NCBI GenBank assembly: GCA_012842765.1
Contig: DUWJ01000281.1
Location: 1 to 6,186, forward strand
DNA: 6,186 nt
Direction of reading: 5' to 3'
From: Bacillota bacterium
GTDB taxonomy: Bacteria > Bacillota > DTU025
The translations under genes were made by a program, and so were the position numbers. Every line of letters begins with the position of its first letter. Positions within the stretch are counted from its first letter, which is position 1. The notes beneath the pieces are model-generated. The model saw only the letters and a list, made by a program, of their open reading frames with translations. It did no database searches and had not been told where the DNA came from. Shown one piece after another: positions 5,740 through 6,186 of the stretch.

Positions 5740-5761
5740 GGGCCGCCCGCACGGGCGGCCC
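5740..5761 (-). terminator. Rho-independent terminator of the partial barrel gene
   Basis: GGGCCGCCCG (5740-5749) is perfectly complementary to CGGGCGGCCC (5752-5761). In practice this is a 9-bp all-GC stem with a GCAC-type tetraloop. On the minus strand it is followed by TCTCTACTTTGTTAATG, which is T-rich. It starts 50 nt past the stop codon at 5812. This is the clearest terminator in the window. Confidence 0.8.
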
Positions 5762-5811
5762 AGCAACTGCCTAAGAATAGCTGCTCTCGAGAGTAGCCCG
5801 TTCCTGGGCCT

Positions 5812-6186
5812 CTAGAAGGTGTACCCGACACCGATCGAGAAGAGAGGCTGCTTCTTGACGTACTCGATCTGGCCCTTGACCGCGATCTTGTCGGTGAGCT
5901 TGAAGTTGATTCCGCCAAGCCCGCCTACGCCCTTCTCCTGCATCCAATACATGGCCTGCCCATAGATGGTGCCCGTCTCGCCCAGAGGCTGCTCGGCAAA
6001 GATGCCCGCGCCATAGTCGACTTTGCTGGGTTCAGCAGCAGGATCGTCTGTCCCAGATTCTACGTCCTCTTTTGGGACGATGAATCCGTTGTTGAAGTTG
6101 ACTCCCGCAACCGCGCCGAGCTTCAGCGCATCGAAGCTGGTCAGTGCATACTTGCCGTAAACGCCCCCAAAATACGTGGGCTCCTC
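5812..6186 (-). CDS. C-terminal part of a beta-barrel-like outer-membrane protein (5' end outside window)
   Basis: The last 124 codons of a minus-strand gene; its start lies beyond the window edge. The frame is open to position 6186 and ends with TAG at 5812-5814. The translation alternates strands and turns (TYFGGVYGKYAL, KLGAVAGVNFNN, GGINFKLT, IAVKGQIEYV) and finishes in FSIGVGYTF, a terminal-Phe barrel signal. An acidic loop (KEDVESGTDDPAAEPSK) would face outward. Codon use is strongly biased: every Asn is AAC, every Ile is ATC, and most Lys are AAG, unlike the more mixed use in the 527-aa gene. This suggests high expression, and the gene is followed by a strong terminator. It resembles the downstream 174-aa protein. 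A signal peptide cannot be checked here; function is unknown. Confidence 0.75.
   Translation of the reverse strand, partial: EEPTYFGGVYGKYALTSFDALKLGAVAGVNFNNGFIVPKEDVESGTDDPAAEPSKVDYGAGIFAEQPLGETGTIYGQAMYWMQEKGVGGLGGINFKLTDKIAVKGQIEYVKKQPLFSIGVGYTF

Overview
The window carries six genes, all on the minus strand, so transcription runs from high to low coordinates. In transcription order they are: the 3' end of a beta-barrel-like protein (5812-6186, cut by the window edge); a small exported beta-barrel-like protein of 174 aa (5121-5645); a large exported beta-barrel-like protein of 527 aa (3256-4839); tryptophanase (1659-3041); a small lipoprotein with a carboxypeptidase-regulatory-like fold (1163-1543); and L-lactate dehydrogenase (60-1028). 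Only tryptophanase and lactate dehydrogenase can be named with confidence. No rRNA, tRNA, CRISPR array, insertion sequence, integrase or phage gene was seen.

Kind of organism (inference). The lactate dehydrogenase is of the FBP-regulated type, with a Cys-rich surface segment of a kind I recall from Thermotoga and clostridial enzymes. Tryptophanase fits an anaerobic amino-acid fermenter. Three of six genes look like outer-membrane barrels: signal peptide or exported context, amphipathic beta-strands, and a terminal Phe. This suggests a diderm fermentative anaerobe, for example a diderm Bacillota lineage such as Limnochordia, or a Thermotogae- or Synergistetes-like group. Ribosome-binding sites are strong purine-rich Shine-Dalgarno sequences.

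Layout. From 5000 to 6186 lies an envelope block. Two small barrel genes sit in tandem, look paralogous, and are separated by a perfect GC-rich terminator. They are followed by a region of about 120 bp dense in inverted repeats (5002-5118). The 281-bp gap before the 527-aa gene holds this structured 3' region, a 12-bp palindrome and a 6-7-6 inverted repeat. From 60 to 3041 lies a metabolic block. tnaA has a 214-bp upstream gap with a possible 13-codon leader ORF ending inside its Shine-Dalgarno. The lipoprotein gene and ldh follow, each after a gap of more than 100 bp and each with a weak candidate promoter, so these are probably short or single-gene transcripts.

How the genes could work together. 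Tryptophanase makes pyruvate, indole and ammonia from tryptophan, and lactate dehydrogenase can reduce pyruvate to lactate while re-oxidising NADH. This link is metabolically sensible, but the genes do not form an obvious operon. No clear new multi-gene system is visible. The best leads are the unassigned 527-aa barrel, the tandem small-barrel family, and the leader and hairpin structures.
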